Shown: piece by piece, positions 40,101 to 52,435 of the stretch
How the letters are laid out: each line of letters opens with the position of its first letter
Position numbering within the stretch: position 1 is the stretch's first letter
NCBI GenBank assembly: GCA_907163375.1
Contig: CAJQUW010003176.1
Location: 62,001 to 126,000, forward strand
Origin: Prostheceraeus crozeri
Taxonomy: Eukaryota; Platyhelminthes; Polycladida; Euryleptidae
Reading direction: 5' to 3'
DNA length: 64,000 bases
Made by a program: the position numbers and the translations under genes
The notes under the pieces: generated by a model
Told to the model about the DNA's origin: nothing
The model's database searches: none
Seen by the model: only the letters and a program-made list of their open reading frames with translations

Positions 40101-40973
40101 CAATAGGTACAAAATATGATTTAAAAAAAAATTTATCCTAGAATGTCTAAAGATTTTAAAAATACTTACTAGAAGGGCAAACAACGCTTCTCCTCTCCTC
40201 ATGTGTAATGAATTGGCGAGTAAGTCGTTCTGTTCAAAAACCATGTCAGACCATGTAAGAATGATCACAATAATTCTTTGACAAAAAATGACTTTCTCCT
40301 GGAGATCAATTCATAACCTAGTTATAAAGGGAAGCATGAAATAGGGCCGCCGTCCACTCTCATGATTTTATGTCTCGTTTAGGAAACTTTGAAAATGTGA
40401 GCGGCTGCACGAAAGCTTGACAAACCACATGTCTTACTTTTGGACCATCGTTTGTTGACTGCGGTGCTTGAATAAGACGATTATCCATAGCTTATATATC
40501 AGCTTTTGTATGTTCATCAGCATATGCATGTACCGGCATATGTGTTAGCCCTATTTCACCCGTAATATTGTGTGTTCCGAAGCCCGCCACCTCACTCTAA
40601 TTTTGATGCTCCTATAATTCAATCGTTCCCAATTTCATTTTACAATGCAATTGACGTATCCTTGTTCAAATAAATAGCAGTTTGAAATCTTAATTCCATT
40701 TTTTTAAAGAAAGATGTCTTTCACATCTGTTGAAAATAGATGGCGGGTGGCCTCGGAAAACGATGTATTTTAATCAATTATCGCACAAAAACGCATGAAA
40801 ACAATGTTGGAAGCAAGTTTGAACACAAGCCGTGCTGAACACAGCTCAAATAGAGAATTGTGGAAATATGCATGTAAATTAAAAATTGTCTGCTAGAGTC
40901 TCATTTATGTATTGAGCGGAAAGAATACAGTAACTGCACATCTAAGTAAACAAGTACAGCAAAAATATTGTGG
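37161..40973. other. host intergenic or intronic sequence
   Basis: No supported gene. It contains a very AT-rich low-complexity patch at 39538-39610 and a small palindrome CCTATGGTA/TACCATAGG near 39447-39470. The frames at 38455-38727 and 39006-39353 are open and slightly GC-richer, but carry no motif or splice pair I trust. Confidence 0.4.
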
Positions 40974-41237
40974 GGCCACACGATGTCCTAAGGAAATGAG
41001 AAGAGACTTGATTTGATTTACTATGCAGAGAATTATTTCTATCCAGAGGAATGGTAATGATTTGCAGAGGAATATCATGTCCTCTGCAAGTAAATGCTAT
41101 GCTCAGGTCGGTTTAGATCTAATGTCTCCCATTGTTAGACATCAACATTCCTCTGGATTGCGCATGCAATTGGAAAAATGCTGTGGCTGTTAACACAAAA
41201 GAAGTGTTACCTCATTTTATTAGGACATCGTGTGGCC
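40974..41237. mobile_element. small foldback MITE
   Basis: GGCCACACGATGTCCTAA at 40974 is mirrored by TTAGGACATCGTGTGGCC ending at 41237. Inner arms include CCAGAGGAATG/CATTCCTCTGG, and an inner hairpin TTGCAGAGGA...TCCTCTGCAA lies at about 41060-41090. No coding capacity. Confidence 0.7.
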
Positions 41238-43345
41238 TACCCTAACAGAGAAAGCTCGCTTTGATTTGCAACCTGACTATATTTCCATGAATAATCAACG
41301 TGCTATGAATTTAGCTTTAATTGATGAGCGGACATCAACAGACAGACTACACTAGAGATTGGAGTTGGAGAATAGAAATAGAATTACCAACATCAAAAAA
41401 TTAACTGTCTGCACGTGCTTTTCGACATTATAAATTTTCCTGTGCATGACCATGCAGTAAAACAAAGAAATCTAAAACTTGGGTTTTATCAAAACATTTT
41501 GGATGAAACTAAATCAAAAATCACACGCGATCACAATTTCCTATTTTGCTTTCAAACTTAGAATTGCCGGTTTTTCCAAAATAATCGAGGTCTGACCGAC
41601 TAAAGCTTTCGAAGAGACCTTGACGAAGTTCATGTAAAAAGTGCAAATGTTTGCAAATAACCACCTTTTCTAGTTGCCAAGGTCACATCGATTTGACAAC
41701 TCGAAAAGGGCCACTAGTTCTATTCGATATTCTGAACAGCATGACTTGAGAGAAGAAGGAAGCATATACTGTACTTTCGCTTTGATAACTCACTCATTGC
41801 TCAGCTATTTCAAGAAATCGCTATGAAGGAGCCAATTGTATTTTGTTCCGTCTGCGACCAAAATTAGGAGACTCTGAATCCGATGTTTAAAGTCTGCATA
41901 CATAAATTCATATACTACCCCGGTACGCATATTCGACAATGTTTACTTAATTATCTCAAAAGACATAATCATAGTTATTGACAATAAGAAGTGACCAGCG
42001 GGTGTATGTGGGTCATTATTTCATATTAATTTATTTCCTTTGCGCAGCAACAAATGTGGATTATGACCAATTACAAATCCGCCACAACAGCAAGATCTCA
42101 GATATTTTGTCTGCTATTTGAATTATTACATAATTCCTTTGGGATGGATCATCAAGCTACAATTACGATAACATTTGACAAATTTCCTTAGTTTCTCACA
42201 ACAGAGCTGACTAAGAGTCCACTTTCATTTGTCAGCATCTTGTCTTAGCCAATTGAATTATAGGAGATTGCCTGAAAAGCTTCCTACTATTTACTTCGCC
42301 ATATCCTTTCGAGCAAACAGGAAAAGATAAACGAACAAATGCAGCAAGTGAAAATTTCATGTACGATTTCATTCAATAGTCAGTTGAATTCAACTGTGTA
42401 TTATCAGGAAATTTACTAATACCCGAAGCAAGAAAACTTTAAGTGAGCCATGTGCATTAACAAATGCTCATATCTTGATTACAGCGCGCTGCGATCTCAT
42501 TTTTCTCGTAAGGCATTACATTGGTCTATAATGTTACTTTGTAATGCATTCAATAGTTTCATTGTAACTCCATCAAATTGAGGCACATTAATATCTTTCA
42601 TTTTTGGCAAAAAGATTCAGATATTCAAAGATTCAAATATTTGAAATCTTTTGAGTCTGAAACCTGCATTCACGGTTAAGCTTGATGATGATTCTAACTT
42701 CAAGAAGTAAGCTATATTCTATCTATTCCATATGACGAATCAAATATCCTGAAGCATATGTGATTTTTCAGAAAATAGAAAAATTCATCAAAATCTGTCA
42801 GATGATCGATGCGTGTGTCTTTCTGTCTGTCATATACCCTCGTGCATTACTCTAGTTGAATAGATCATAGATCATTCATAAGTAAATTTGGCTTGCATTC
42901 TGATTCCATGCTTTGTGTGATTAATTCATCTGAATCAGATTTTGCCATTTTTATGAGAATGCTAGTATGAAAACACTTAAGCAGGTTTCAAACAATTTTT
43001 GATGTCTTTGTATAATTGCTGAAGCAGAAATGTAATCGTTATTGGAAAATAATCTGTGAAAATGATCCAAGTATATGCAATCCATGCTTATGGTATTTAG
43101 TCGTTGTTGTGAAGTGCCTTAGGCATTCAGCGCATGATTGGAAGTTTTGAAATTTTAAATTTGAATTTGATTTTCAATGCTTACATGAGAGTGTATCTCA
43201 TGCAGTCATACGACCTACTGTCATCATTTTCTGAAGCGTCTCGTAATTCAAATTACCAGCAAGAAGAATTTGGCCATCGTTTTTTAGGATGCTTGTGACA
43301 TTCTTTATATTGCTATTTTGGTCGTGGGACAACGCGTAGCATATT
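41238..43345. other. host intergenic or intronic sequence
   Basis: About 2.1 kb, AT-rich, no supported gene. A few degenerate codons related to the mariner relic may extend left from 43345 to about 43240. Confidence 0.35.
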
Positions 43346-43696
43346 TTGTTTATTGAGAGAAGCCTGAAAGAAAAAATGCTGTACACGAGAAGATATGTTG
43401 CACCAATTTCAGTGACTTTTTGTACGATAATTCGAGACCACACTGTACGTCTTCAGATGCAAAGAAGAGGCTGTTTGAAATCGGACTTTCCTCCTTGTTT
43501 CCCGGGCCTATCTCCATCTGACTATTACTTGTTTTCTCCGATGAAGAATGTGTTGAGAGGTCAATCCTTCACAGAACGTACAGAAGAAGTCTTGTCAGCA
43601 ATAAATCACTGTTTCGAATCAAAAGACCGGCATTTTCTGCTGGAAAGCATTCATAAGGCTGTCAAGGAGATGGCAGAGGTGCATCAATATTGATGT
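43346..43696 (+). pseudogene. mariner/Tc1-family transposase remnant (C-terminal part)
   Basis: The segment CFPGLSPSDYYLFSPMKNVLRGQSF matches the mariner block SPDLAPSDYHLFP...LRGQ that carries the last catalytic Asp. A typical C-terminal helix region follows (RTEEVLSAINHCFESKDRHFLLESIHKAV). Just upstream RRYVAPISVTF and DHTVR resemble the block containing HDNARPH, but the DNA between is eroded. N-terminal two thirds absent and ends not found, so an old fragment. Confidence 0.75.
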
Positions 43697-46600
43697 GATT
43701 ATTTCGAAGACCCATCGAATAGTGATTGGCCTGCATAGAAGAAATAATTTTACTTCTTTTATTTGGAATTGAATGTATTTAATAGGAATTGAATTGATCA
43801 TTTTTTTTCAAGTGATGATCTTTGCCCTGCATGTATCAGTGGAAAATAAAATTAATATTTTGCATAAATTTGATCAAAATTGAACTAGAGAGCTGATGAT
43901 GTGAAAAGTAATTGCATCAGATTAACATGAGGAATTTAGGATCGCATTTATATAGGCAATGTGTGCTAAAGTATGCAATTAATTAGTTGAAAAACAAAAG
44001 AATTATAATTAAATTTCTATTGCTCAAAACATTTTCATCAAACTATAAGTATATCTTTATTGAAGTCCTACATGTCAGGAGTCGGTAAGAAATTTTACAA
44101 AGGAGAATCAAAGCGCGTCGCTAGCTGTAGTTCACAATAAGTCAAAGAGTATAGAAGCAGGGGAACTCGTCACACAGCATTCCAGAAAGATGTTGGAGAT
44201 GTCAAGGACAGGAGAATATGATGTGCCTGGATTCATTGTACCGAAATAATTGGTTCCTAAATGAAGACATGACACAAACATTTCCGATAATAGGACCTGA
44301 CTTTTGTTGTTTGGAAGATTTGTGTGACTGCTAATGTATGCATTGTCCCTGCGGAATATGCAGACGTGCATTATTGTTCTATATAAATAACAATCATTTG
44401 CTAAATGTGTCGAACATATCGAAGTCAAGGTTATTAAGCTTCACTTAATTTTCTTCAAGCAGTTAGAAGCAATTTGAAAGACAATTTATCTTTTAATGAT
44501 AATTTAATAGAACCAGTCTTTATATTTTTGGATGATGATGCAACATTTGTTTACCAGCCACAAAGACAGAAGTGTGTTAAAATCAGTAAATGACTCTAAA
44601 TGTGACATTTCTTGTAATGAAATAAAAATGGTTGCTGTGTATGTTGAATACAACATGTGTGTGATGCCAAAAAGTCACTGGCACTGTTGAATTAACTATC
44701 CTATCTATCTGTGCAGTAGATATCTACAATCTTCAAAATGAATGCTACAATTTTGATATGAAAAGAATGTGTGTTCAATGGCTCCCACCGATTTTGAAGA
44801 TTTCTTGACCCGAGAGCCTATGTGAACTGACAAAAATTGCAATGTGGCGGTCACACTGTAGCGGCGGCGAATGCATTTCAAAAGATGTCACATACATCAT
44901 TTGTAGTGAGTAAATATAAAACTTGATGTGAAGATATACATTAAAAAGCAATGACCTTACTTCATGTATGATTCGACCATGTGCAACAGGATGAGGTGCA
45001 GCAACACTCGATTTTTTGCAGTTAAATGTCGTTCCTTGAAAAAATCATATTATGGATGTTCTTTAGTATGTCTCCTATCTAAATAAATTGTTGCAAAACG
45101 TGAAAATTTGTCAGTAGTCTCTGATGGGTCACAAAATTGAAATTATTTAAAAATGAGGAGTGCGATCTTCAGGATCAAATGCGCATCAAATACTTCGGCA
45201 GGTTATAGATTCAAAGGAAATGAAATTTTAAAATAAAGTGAATATATACAGGATGCATAGCATTTGAATATCAATTCTTCTGAGCTCTCAAGAAATATTT
45301 AGTAGAGGAGTAACTTCTTGATATCGTTAAATTGGACATGTCACATAAGTCGGTCCCGCTATGAATTAAGTGCAAGCACGTTTACTTTATCTGCTTGTCG
45401 ATAAAATAATTGCGTCCCTTTTCCAGTCCCTTCAGATCTTCGAAACTAACATTCCATGAAACAGTGGATTAAGTACAATTCGAGTATGCTGCTCGTGATG
45501 GTCACATTCATTTTGTATTTTGAGTTTGTCCTGTAACTGAGTAGTTTTGAATACTTAAGTAAATAAACAAACCTTCAATTGAATACTTCATTAATTTGCT
45601 TCGCAGATGATGTATCATATTTATCTTTCTCATAAACTGTAATAGTTGTGAGATGATGTTCTTGGGGATCCTTACTTGTTTGTGATTAGATTTTAACCTG
45701 TGACTTCCTAATCACTAAGACATGTCATTAAGTACTACGTCACGGAATCACCCAAAAGCAAAATTGCAATGATTTTATGTTCATAGAATGGAAATGTGTG
45801 AGATGAGAAGAACAACTGCTAAAACGAAGATGAAATATAAAACTAGATGTCTGATCCCTCAAGTAACAAGTGCATCTGCAGATAGACTTGTTCAGTTTGC
45901 AAACATTTTTTGCCAGCGTGCACTATCTCGCCCTCAAAATTTGTGTGTCCCAGCTATTAGCCAGTTTCATTATGCATTTTTTCAAGAATATGAAGCACGT
46001 TATCACCATCACCTATCGTGATCGAGTGCCAGCGACAAGTTGATTATGTGTCTAAGTTTGACTGCTATAAATAGTGGATTTTAACACGTGAGATTTCTAT
46101 TTACCATCATGCTGCTGTATATCTAAGATTTTAATCCGGCACTGACATAAGTACAAATCACCGTATAAATTTTCAACAAATGAAATTAATATCATTACCT
46201 CAGAAGAAGTCAGCAATGTTAACTATGGGCAGCAGAAATGTCTACATCAATATAGGACAATGTTAAGTAATTCTCCATCGATACACCCTCTCATTCATTT
46301 TTCTATCAAACTCATGAGCTGTGCAAAAAATGCGCTTGAAGAAATTTTGAAAAAGATGAGCGCCATGTGAGCGAGAGGAAGCTTTAACAACGTACTTGAA
46401 CTGAACGGTGTTTATTTTGAAATCTGTGAAGTTGAAGTGAGCGCCGCTCAAAAGTTTCGTTAACTTTTCATTCTCTAATGACTCCTTGCTTGGGATTAGG
46501 CCTGAAATATTTTCTTAAACCAAATTGATCCATGCTTTGTTTTATTGGGTAGCCGCTTTATGTGTTTGTAGAATTACTAATTTCTTTAGTATTCGTGCAC

Positions 46601-47370
46601 CAATTAAATAATGAGAACATTAGACTGCACAGAGATAGAAGTGACTTTAGAAGACACTTATGAGCCACTTTGTTTGTTTTCTGGACTTTCGTATATCAAA
46701 TTGCAAATGACAACATCACGTGTTTCAAAGTACGCACTGCAATCAAAGAGACTTCCACCCGTCATGTTCATATTCACAATGCAAATAATTAGATTGGTGG
46801 GTGTGCTCTCAAATCAGTTGTGAAATCACCGGGTTTCAAGGGCAGATTGATTGTGTGCAAATCTTTGAAAGTACATTTCTTTTCATCAGTGCATTATGTA
46901 CTCTTGAGCATGTCACTCGGAGATTTTCAAGGATTATTGCATTATTAACAGTTGAATATTTTGTGCTTCATTTTTAAGTTTGTAAATAGGGATATGTAAT
47001 ATAATAAGTAATGCAAATATCTGTTCTTCATGCATTATCCGTTCAACTTATGAACATGTTCTTTAAGCACTCGAGTTCATGTTTTCCATCAGCAGATGCT
47101 GTGAAGTGCGTCCACCACTCCAACTGGCTCCACAAATGAGCAATTTCCTAAAATCTTCCTGACTTATCAATGCTAAAAAATCGTTCAGGAATTTCTGGCC
47201 CAGACTACAAGCAAAGACAAAGTCGTCATTCTTTGATTATAATCGAACATTATAATAAATCGGACAAGTATTTTGTCCGACCACTGATTCCTCCAGTGGC
47301 AACGTTTTGAACGTCTGCACGTCTGTAGCTTCTGTTTCAGATAGCTCGAGCAAATTTATCTTCGACTGAA
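43697..47370. other. host intergenic or intronic sequence
   Basis: About 3.7 kb without a supported gene. Short frames (44132-44428, 45788-46021, 46263-46451, 46611-46823) have neither conserved motifs nor convincing splice context. Confidence 0.4.
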
Positions 47371-47690
47371 TTAAGTCGCCTCCAAACAGTTTTTCATAGA
47401 AAGATTTGAACCTGATGAAAGCTCAGATAAGGAGGTAGAGAGGAAGCTGCTGACCACACCGATGATGTAGCGATTTAACCTGCGAGAAATCAGCCTTGGT
47501 CGCCCGGAAAAACTTTCATTAGGTAGCTGATACCCTCGTCGGAACAAAATGTAGACGTTACTTTTGGACTTTCCAGCTGTTGTGACAGTCTCAACTGGGC
47601 AGCCACTTCGGATGAAAGTCTCAGCTGGACCCACTGCAAGACCATCTGGCAAGCCTTCACTTCAAAATTTCTCATTTTCGATCAGCACTG
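47371..47690 (-). pseudogene. Tc1/mariner-type transposase N-terminal remnant
   Basis: Minus-strand codons in two frames recall a paired-type helix-turn-helix (SKSNVYILFRRGYQ) followed by SGRPRLISRRLNRYI, corresponding to the GRPR-type AT-hook between the two DNA-binding subdomains of Tc1-like transposases. A frameshift separates the first helices from the GRPR block, and nothing recognisable follows. Local GC is higher than in the flanks. Fragmentary. Confidence 0.45.
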
Positions 47691-47780
47691 ACAGACAAAA
47701 TAAATTATCTGATTCGATATCATTCTAATCACACATTCGCTGTGAACCTTCATTATTCACTTATTTATCTTGCCAATATA

Positions 47781-48506
47781 GTCCGGCAGCCAGAGCGAGT
47801 TTCCGCAAGGAACGAGGCCGAAAATGAGACTTTCACAGAATGATGTGCACACTCTGCCTGCTACGAATCTGCACATCTGCCGAATTCTAGTTTTGTTTCT
47901 CTTCTTGTCAGACCGGATCAAATAAAAGGTTAATCCAATGGGAAGCAGATAGCAGTTTTTGGTTAAAATGAACTTATCTGCAAAATAGTTTGCTCTTATC
48001 AACTGAAAAGTACAAAGTATAGAGCCACTATCTCCGGCATGATATGTATACAGGTCATTTCCAATCATTTGCATGTGACATTATCATGCTTGTGATCAGC
48101 TATGCATTCGAGAAGAGAATGTGGTTCCTTGTGGATAAAGTGGGCCAACATGTTGGTGTTTGCCGACAGTAGGAGCCTTGTCAAAATTGAATGTGTTAAG
48201 CTCCATAGATAAATGTTCATGAATATGATAAGAACTGACCTGAAGACATTCCTTGTAAACAATTATGGATCTAAACTTAGTACTTTAGTACTCAGTTGAT
48301 AAGAGAAAACATAGAAAATTTCGTTTTTGTAAAAAACTGCGATCTGTGTCCTATTGGATTAGCATGTGTTTTTCTTTGATCCCGTCTGACAACTAACTAA
48401 AACTTAGCAGACGTGCAGATTCGTAGTAAGCATAGGGTATACATCATTCTGTGAAGGTCTCATTTTCGGCATCGTTTCCTGCAGAAACTCGCTCTGGCTG
48501 CCGGTC
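47781..48506. mobile_element. foldback element with about 250-bp arms, TA-flanked
   Basis: GTCCGGCAGCCAGAGCGAG at 47781 is mirrored at the end (48506), each followed outward by TA. The outer 105 bases of the arms are most similar: AATGAGACTTTCACAGAATGAT and GCACATCTGC lie on one side with their complements on the other. Imperfect pairing continues to about 48030 and 48255. No transposase. The TA flanks suggest Tc1/mariner-type mobilisation (inference). Confidence 0.7.
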
Positions 48507-48508
48507 TA

Positions 48509-49851
48509 ACAGAGGTTCCAATCTAATGCGTGTAGGTGATGAGTCGTGCGTTTATCAAGAAATGCTGTCAGCAAATGAAAGAATTGGATTACACCTCCAC
48601 CAAGTTATGATATTTGTTCAAGAATTTTGTACAAATCAGAAAAGTCAGAAATCGTCAAACTGCTTCCATGAACTGTTTCGTCTAATTGTTGTCCGCTTTG
48701 CACATTGTAGGTGTTTTATTTCACACATCAAAATGGGTTTGAGGTTGTCTATTCATGCAATAAATTGGCAAATTGAAGGAGAAAATTCAAAAGATTAGAA
48801 TCAAAATAATGAAGAATATTGTATTCGAAAAGCCTGGCTATTTCATGAAGCCTGCTTATGATTATTCAATGAGGACTGAATCTAGGAGAACTGAAGAGAA
48901 TTTCTTCGAACAATCTATTAAAAGTAAACTTAAAAACAAATGGTTCCGATATTTTGCAGTCAGCTTCATCTAGCCAAAATCAAAATCACGAAAAGTGTTG
49001 TACATTGTTGGAGGATCCCATTTTCTTAAGCGAAGATGTCTGAATTTCATGGAAGAGTCGAAAAATATAGATTTACCTCAGTGCCTTATGTTCTTTATCA
49101 ACCGCTGGCTATAAGTTGATAATTACCATCCATTTTATTAACATAAAATGAACATAAATACATGTTGTGTATTACAAACATATACCAAATTTAAATATAA
49201 TTTGAAACTAACAATTGGCACGGGATTCTCGGATGTTTACACAGATCTGGTATGTTTTTCATACGAAAGCTCACTCACTTTATAGCGATACGAACCATTC
49301 CATATGTGATTGGTTGTTTTACGATGAAATACGAGTTGCTCGCATGTTTTATACACGAGGCCCTATGCAAATTCGGCCTCATTTGTATAGCTTTCGTATG
49401 TAGAGTTTTAAATCACCTAGCAGAAAAATATATTTATTACATACTACTTTCAAATAACTGCTGTCAGTAATATCAGTCATGTGTATTCTTTTGGATAGTG
49501 TGGTATTTAGAGTACATAAGCTACGTAATAGTTGTTGCACGAGTGCGACAACTATTTTGTTCAACAGCTTGTCTGTCTCAGTATTCAAGTAAGCCCCCTG
49601 TCTATCTCATAGTGAGAGCGCAATCGCCTCTCGTCTTCAATTCACACCTGGAATCATCAAAACTGACTGCGGGAGCTTTAGCATGCTTCTCGAGTATACT
49701 ATCTCTTAGTATGTTGCCCCGCACTGAACTGTCAACAGAACTGACAGCCTTATCTTTTGAATTATTAATCGGAAATTAACCGAAAAATAGTTCCTTCATC
49801 CCTTTCCTACTTTGTTACTAAGTCCAACACACCACCAGCATCTGGTGGCAG
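48509..49851. other. host intergenic or intronic sequence
   Basis: No supported gene. Short frames at 48773-48973, 49215-49470 and 49498-49779 lack motifs. Confidence 0.35.
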
Positions 49852-50029
49852 TCACGCACCGAATTGGTCTGTAGAATTCGATGCAATAATTCTGAAATGT
49901 CTATCTCTCTACGACAAGTTTGCTCTCCACTCCAGTCATTTCCTATCTTACGACGAGATGGAAAGGTTCCAATTTGCTGCGAAGCAAGAAATTGATGCCT
50001 GTATCGGGGGAAGTATACCACGAATTTGA
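49852..50029 (+). CDS. candidate terminal exon of a host gene
   Basis: 58 codons of higher GC content open to a TGA at 50027, reading HAPNWSVEFDAIILKCLSLY...KFALHSSHFLSYDEME...FAAKQEIDACIGGS. An AG acceptor precedes (GGTGGCAG at 49844-49851) and an AATAAA signal follows at 50180-50185. The entering phase (one base) complements the donor phase of the 36937-37154 candidate exon. Family not recognised. Confidence 0.38.
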
Positions 50030-50179
50030 ATTGTTTGCAATTTAATATCTATTACATTATCCAATAATCATCAGATCTATCTAAAGCTGATTTAGAACCG
50101 CTTGGAATTGGGTAATTTGCAGTGACTAATGAGCAACTACAAGTGACTCATTGACATACTGTAATTGGAGTTTCCTTCC

Positions 50180-50185
50180 AATAAA
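50180..50185 (+). terminator. AATAAA poly(A) signal after the candidate terminal exon
   Basis: About 150 bp downstream of the TGA at 50027. Significance depends on the exon call. Confidence 0.3.
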
Positions 50186-52050
50186 TTAGCAATTTCCCTG
50201 TCGTTCCACAACTGACTTCAGGAAAATTCATCTTGCCACCTTAAGTTTGATATTTGCCGCGCGATTGTTCAATTGTCTCTGAAAAAATTACTGTGACACT
50301 CCTAGCTGAAATTTGATGCCTTCTATCTTTCTTGCACAACTGAATTTGAAATAGCTCCGCATCTCTTTCGTTGGAGTGCCGACAAGTGCTCCTGTGCAAC
50401 AGATAACTTGTCGCACTGGACCTATACTTGTCGTTCGCCGTTGAACAAATAAGAATCATTGTGTGATTAATGCTATGTATATAACTAATATTATATATTA
50501 CATTATCTATTATATATAAATGTAAAGCACGTTACATAGCGTCGTTACTTCTGGCCTAGTAATATTAACACGATTCTTAATTACATTCACTTTATGAATT
50601 GAGGTGACAAACATCACTTCAGTCAACAAACACACCTGTATATGCAACCATGTTGACTTACATATCTCAAACATAATTACATTTGCTTTCATCAATTTAT
50701 GATGTGCTTTTATTTGGGATTGATGATATGCTTAATTTCAAAATTGCATAATACATAATTGTCGATGGTTGAATACTCATAGATTATTCATTAAACGTCT
50801 TAGACTTACGTGCATTAAAATCGAATTCAGTATTGTAAGTTTGATTCTTAAATGTCACTATCTTACTACTTACAAAACAGCCGAAAGTGCCATGCGATCT
50901 TTATTGACAAAATGCCTTAAATCAGCATATTTTAAATTCAAGAATTCGGAAGTTGTAATTCAATTCTTATAAACATTATACCGAGGAAATCCTGATGTTT
51001 CATAGGTTATTTTTGTATGTATGCCTCTTTCTTAAGTGGGTAGTTTTGACCGGTAGTCCTCCCGAAATAATATTGAACGTGATGCGGAGTTTCAACATCG
51101 AGACGACAGAATTTTTTGAAAATTGGCTGACAGTGTGATTTTTCACGATGTCTTTTTCATGGTGCAAAGATTTTCGGATTTTTGGGATGGTCAAAAAAAA
51201 TATACAGTGTGCTTCTCATTATTGCTAGCTTTTATCAATATTTTAATATCAGTTTTTTGAATGATATTTTAGAACAAACAAGATATCAGAGCGTCACGGT
51301 ACACCTCACTAGGCCGTTGTTGAGTAGCCACTCATTAATTTATTACACAATTTCCAGTAGTAATCTTTTCATTTTAGAATGCCCATTTGTCTATTATATT
51401 TGCTTGGGTCTATAGGAGAAATCCTTTTTGTCACATTTATGGAATGACGTAAGTAGGTCTATAACCTGCAAAAGGGACCTCAAGTAATTCGCAATGTGTT
51501 CTTCGTACATTGTCATATGCATCATAACAAAGCACAACTAGACTTTAGAAGCAACAGTGAACGGTGCTTCAAAAATTTGCACGAATTTATAGCATGAGAA
51601 ATTTAAACCTTCAAAGTTATTGGATGTAAGGCTGTTGAATCGTCATGAAAAGAATGAAAATTACTGGGAAGTAAAGTCTAAATTTGAAATGTACATGAAT
51701 AATTCCAATGCAAACCTTACACATTGCCATATAAATCCTGACAAAGCATCGAAAATTGCCAAAGTCAATGTACATGTATTTTGTGACAATTTCAAAAGTA
51801 AACAGTCGTATTTTTTCTTGGGCAGATAGGAATCCACACAGTCTGAGAACAACCGCAACTATCAGCCACATGGCATCAGCAAAGCTCAACTTGAAATGAT
51901 CCTAAATTGAAATCGATCATGGAGAATTCAGATGACAATTGGATGAAGAATTGTCGATAGCATCATATTGCCACATATTTGATTCATAGATGCAAAGATA
52001 TCTCTTTAGATAGATGAAAAGATCGATAGTTGCATTTCACATTGGACGTA
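50186..52050. other. host intergenic or intronic sequence
   Basis: AT-rich with a short TATATA-rich patch near 50478-50520. No supported gene. Confidence 0.4.
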
Positions 52051-52058
52051 GTATCACA
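52051..52058. repeat. 8-bp target duplication, left (GTATCACA)
   Basis: Exactly repeated at 52428-52435. Confidence 0.9.
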
Positions 52059-52427
52059 CAGGGATGCGGAGTCGGAGTCGGAGTCCTATCCAATTATAGG
52101 ACTCCGGACTCCGGCCTATAACTAGAGTCGAAATAAAATACAAGCAATTATCTATTCTCGTGCATGGCTGGGGATTTTCCTGCCTGGTAGAGACTGGAGA
52201 AAAACCGTATGGAGCACACATCAACAAAATGGGAGGATCCGAGTCGCATGCATCCGACTTAAACGACATTTGATAACAATTGATACAGCAATGATCAATA
52301 AAGATAGGTTCAGGTAAGTCTATAATGATCTATGATGTATGTTAAGTTTTTTAAAAAAAATTCAGGCTATATATACTTGCCACCCGGAGTCGGAGTCCTA
52401 TCAAAATGATAGGACTCCGTATCCCTG
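52059..52427. mobile_element. hAT-type MITE with hairpin termini
   Basis: 369 bp starting CAGGGATGCGGAGTC and ending GACTCCGTATCCCTG-like sequence, with a perfect 8-bp duplication. Each end contains a near-perfect hairpin, GGAGTCGGAGTCCTATC facing ATAGGACTCCG (about 52066-52112 and 52385-52420). No coding capacity. Confidence 0.88.
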
Positions 52428-52435
52428 GTATCACA

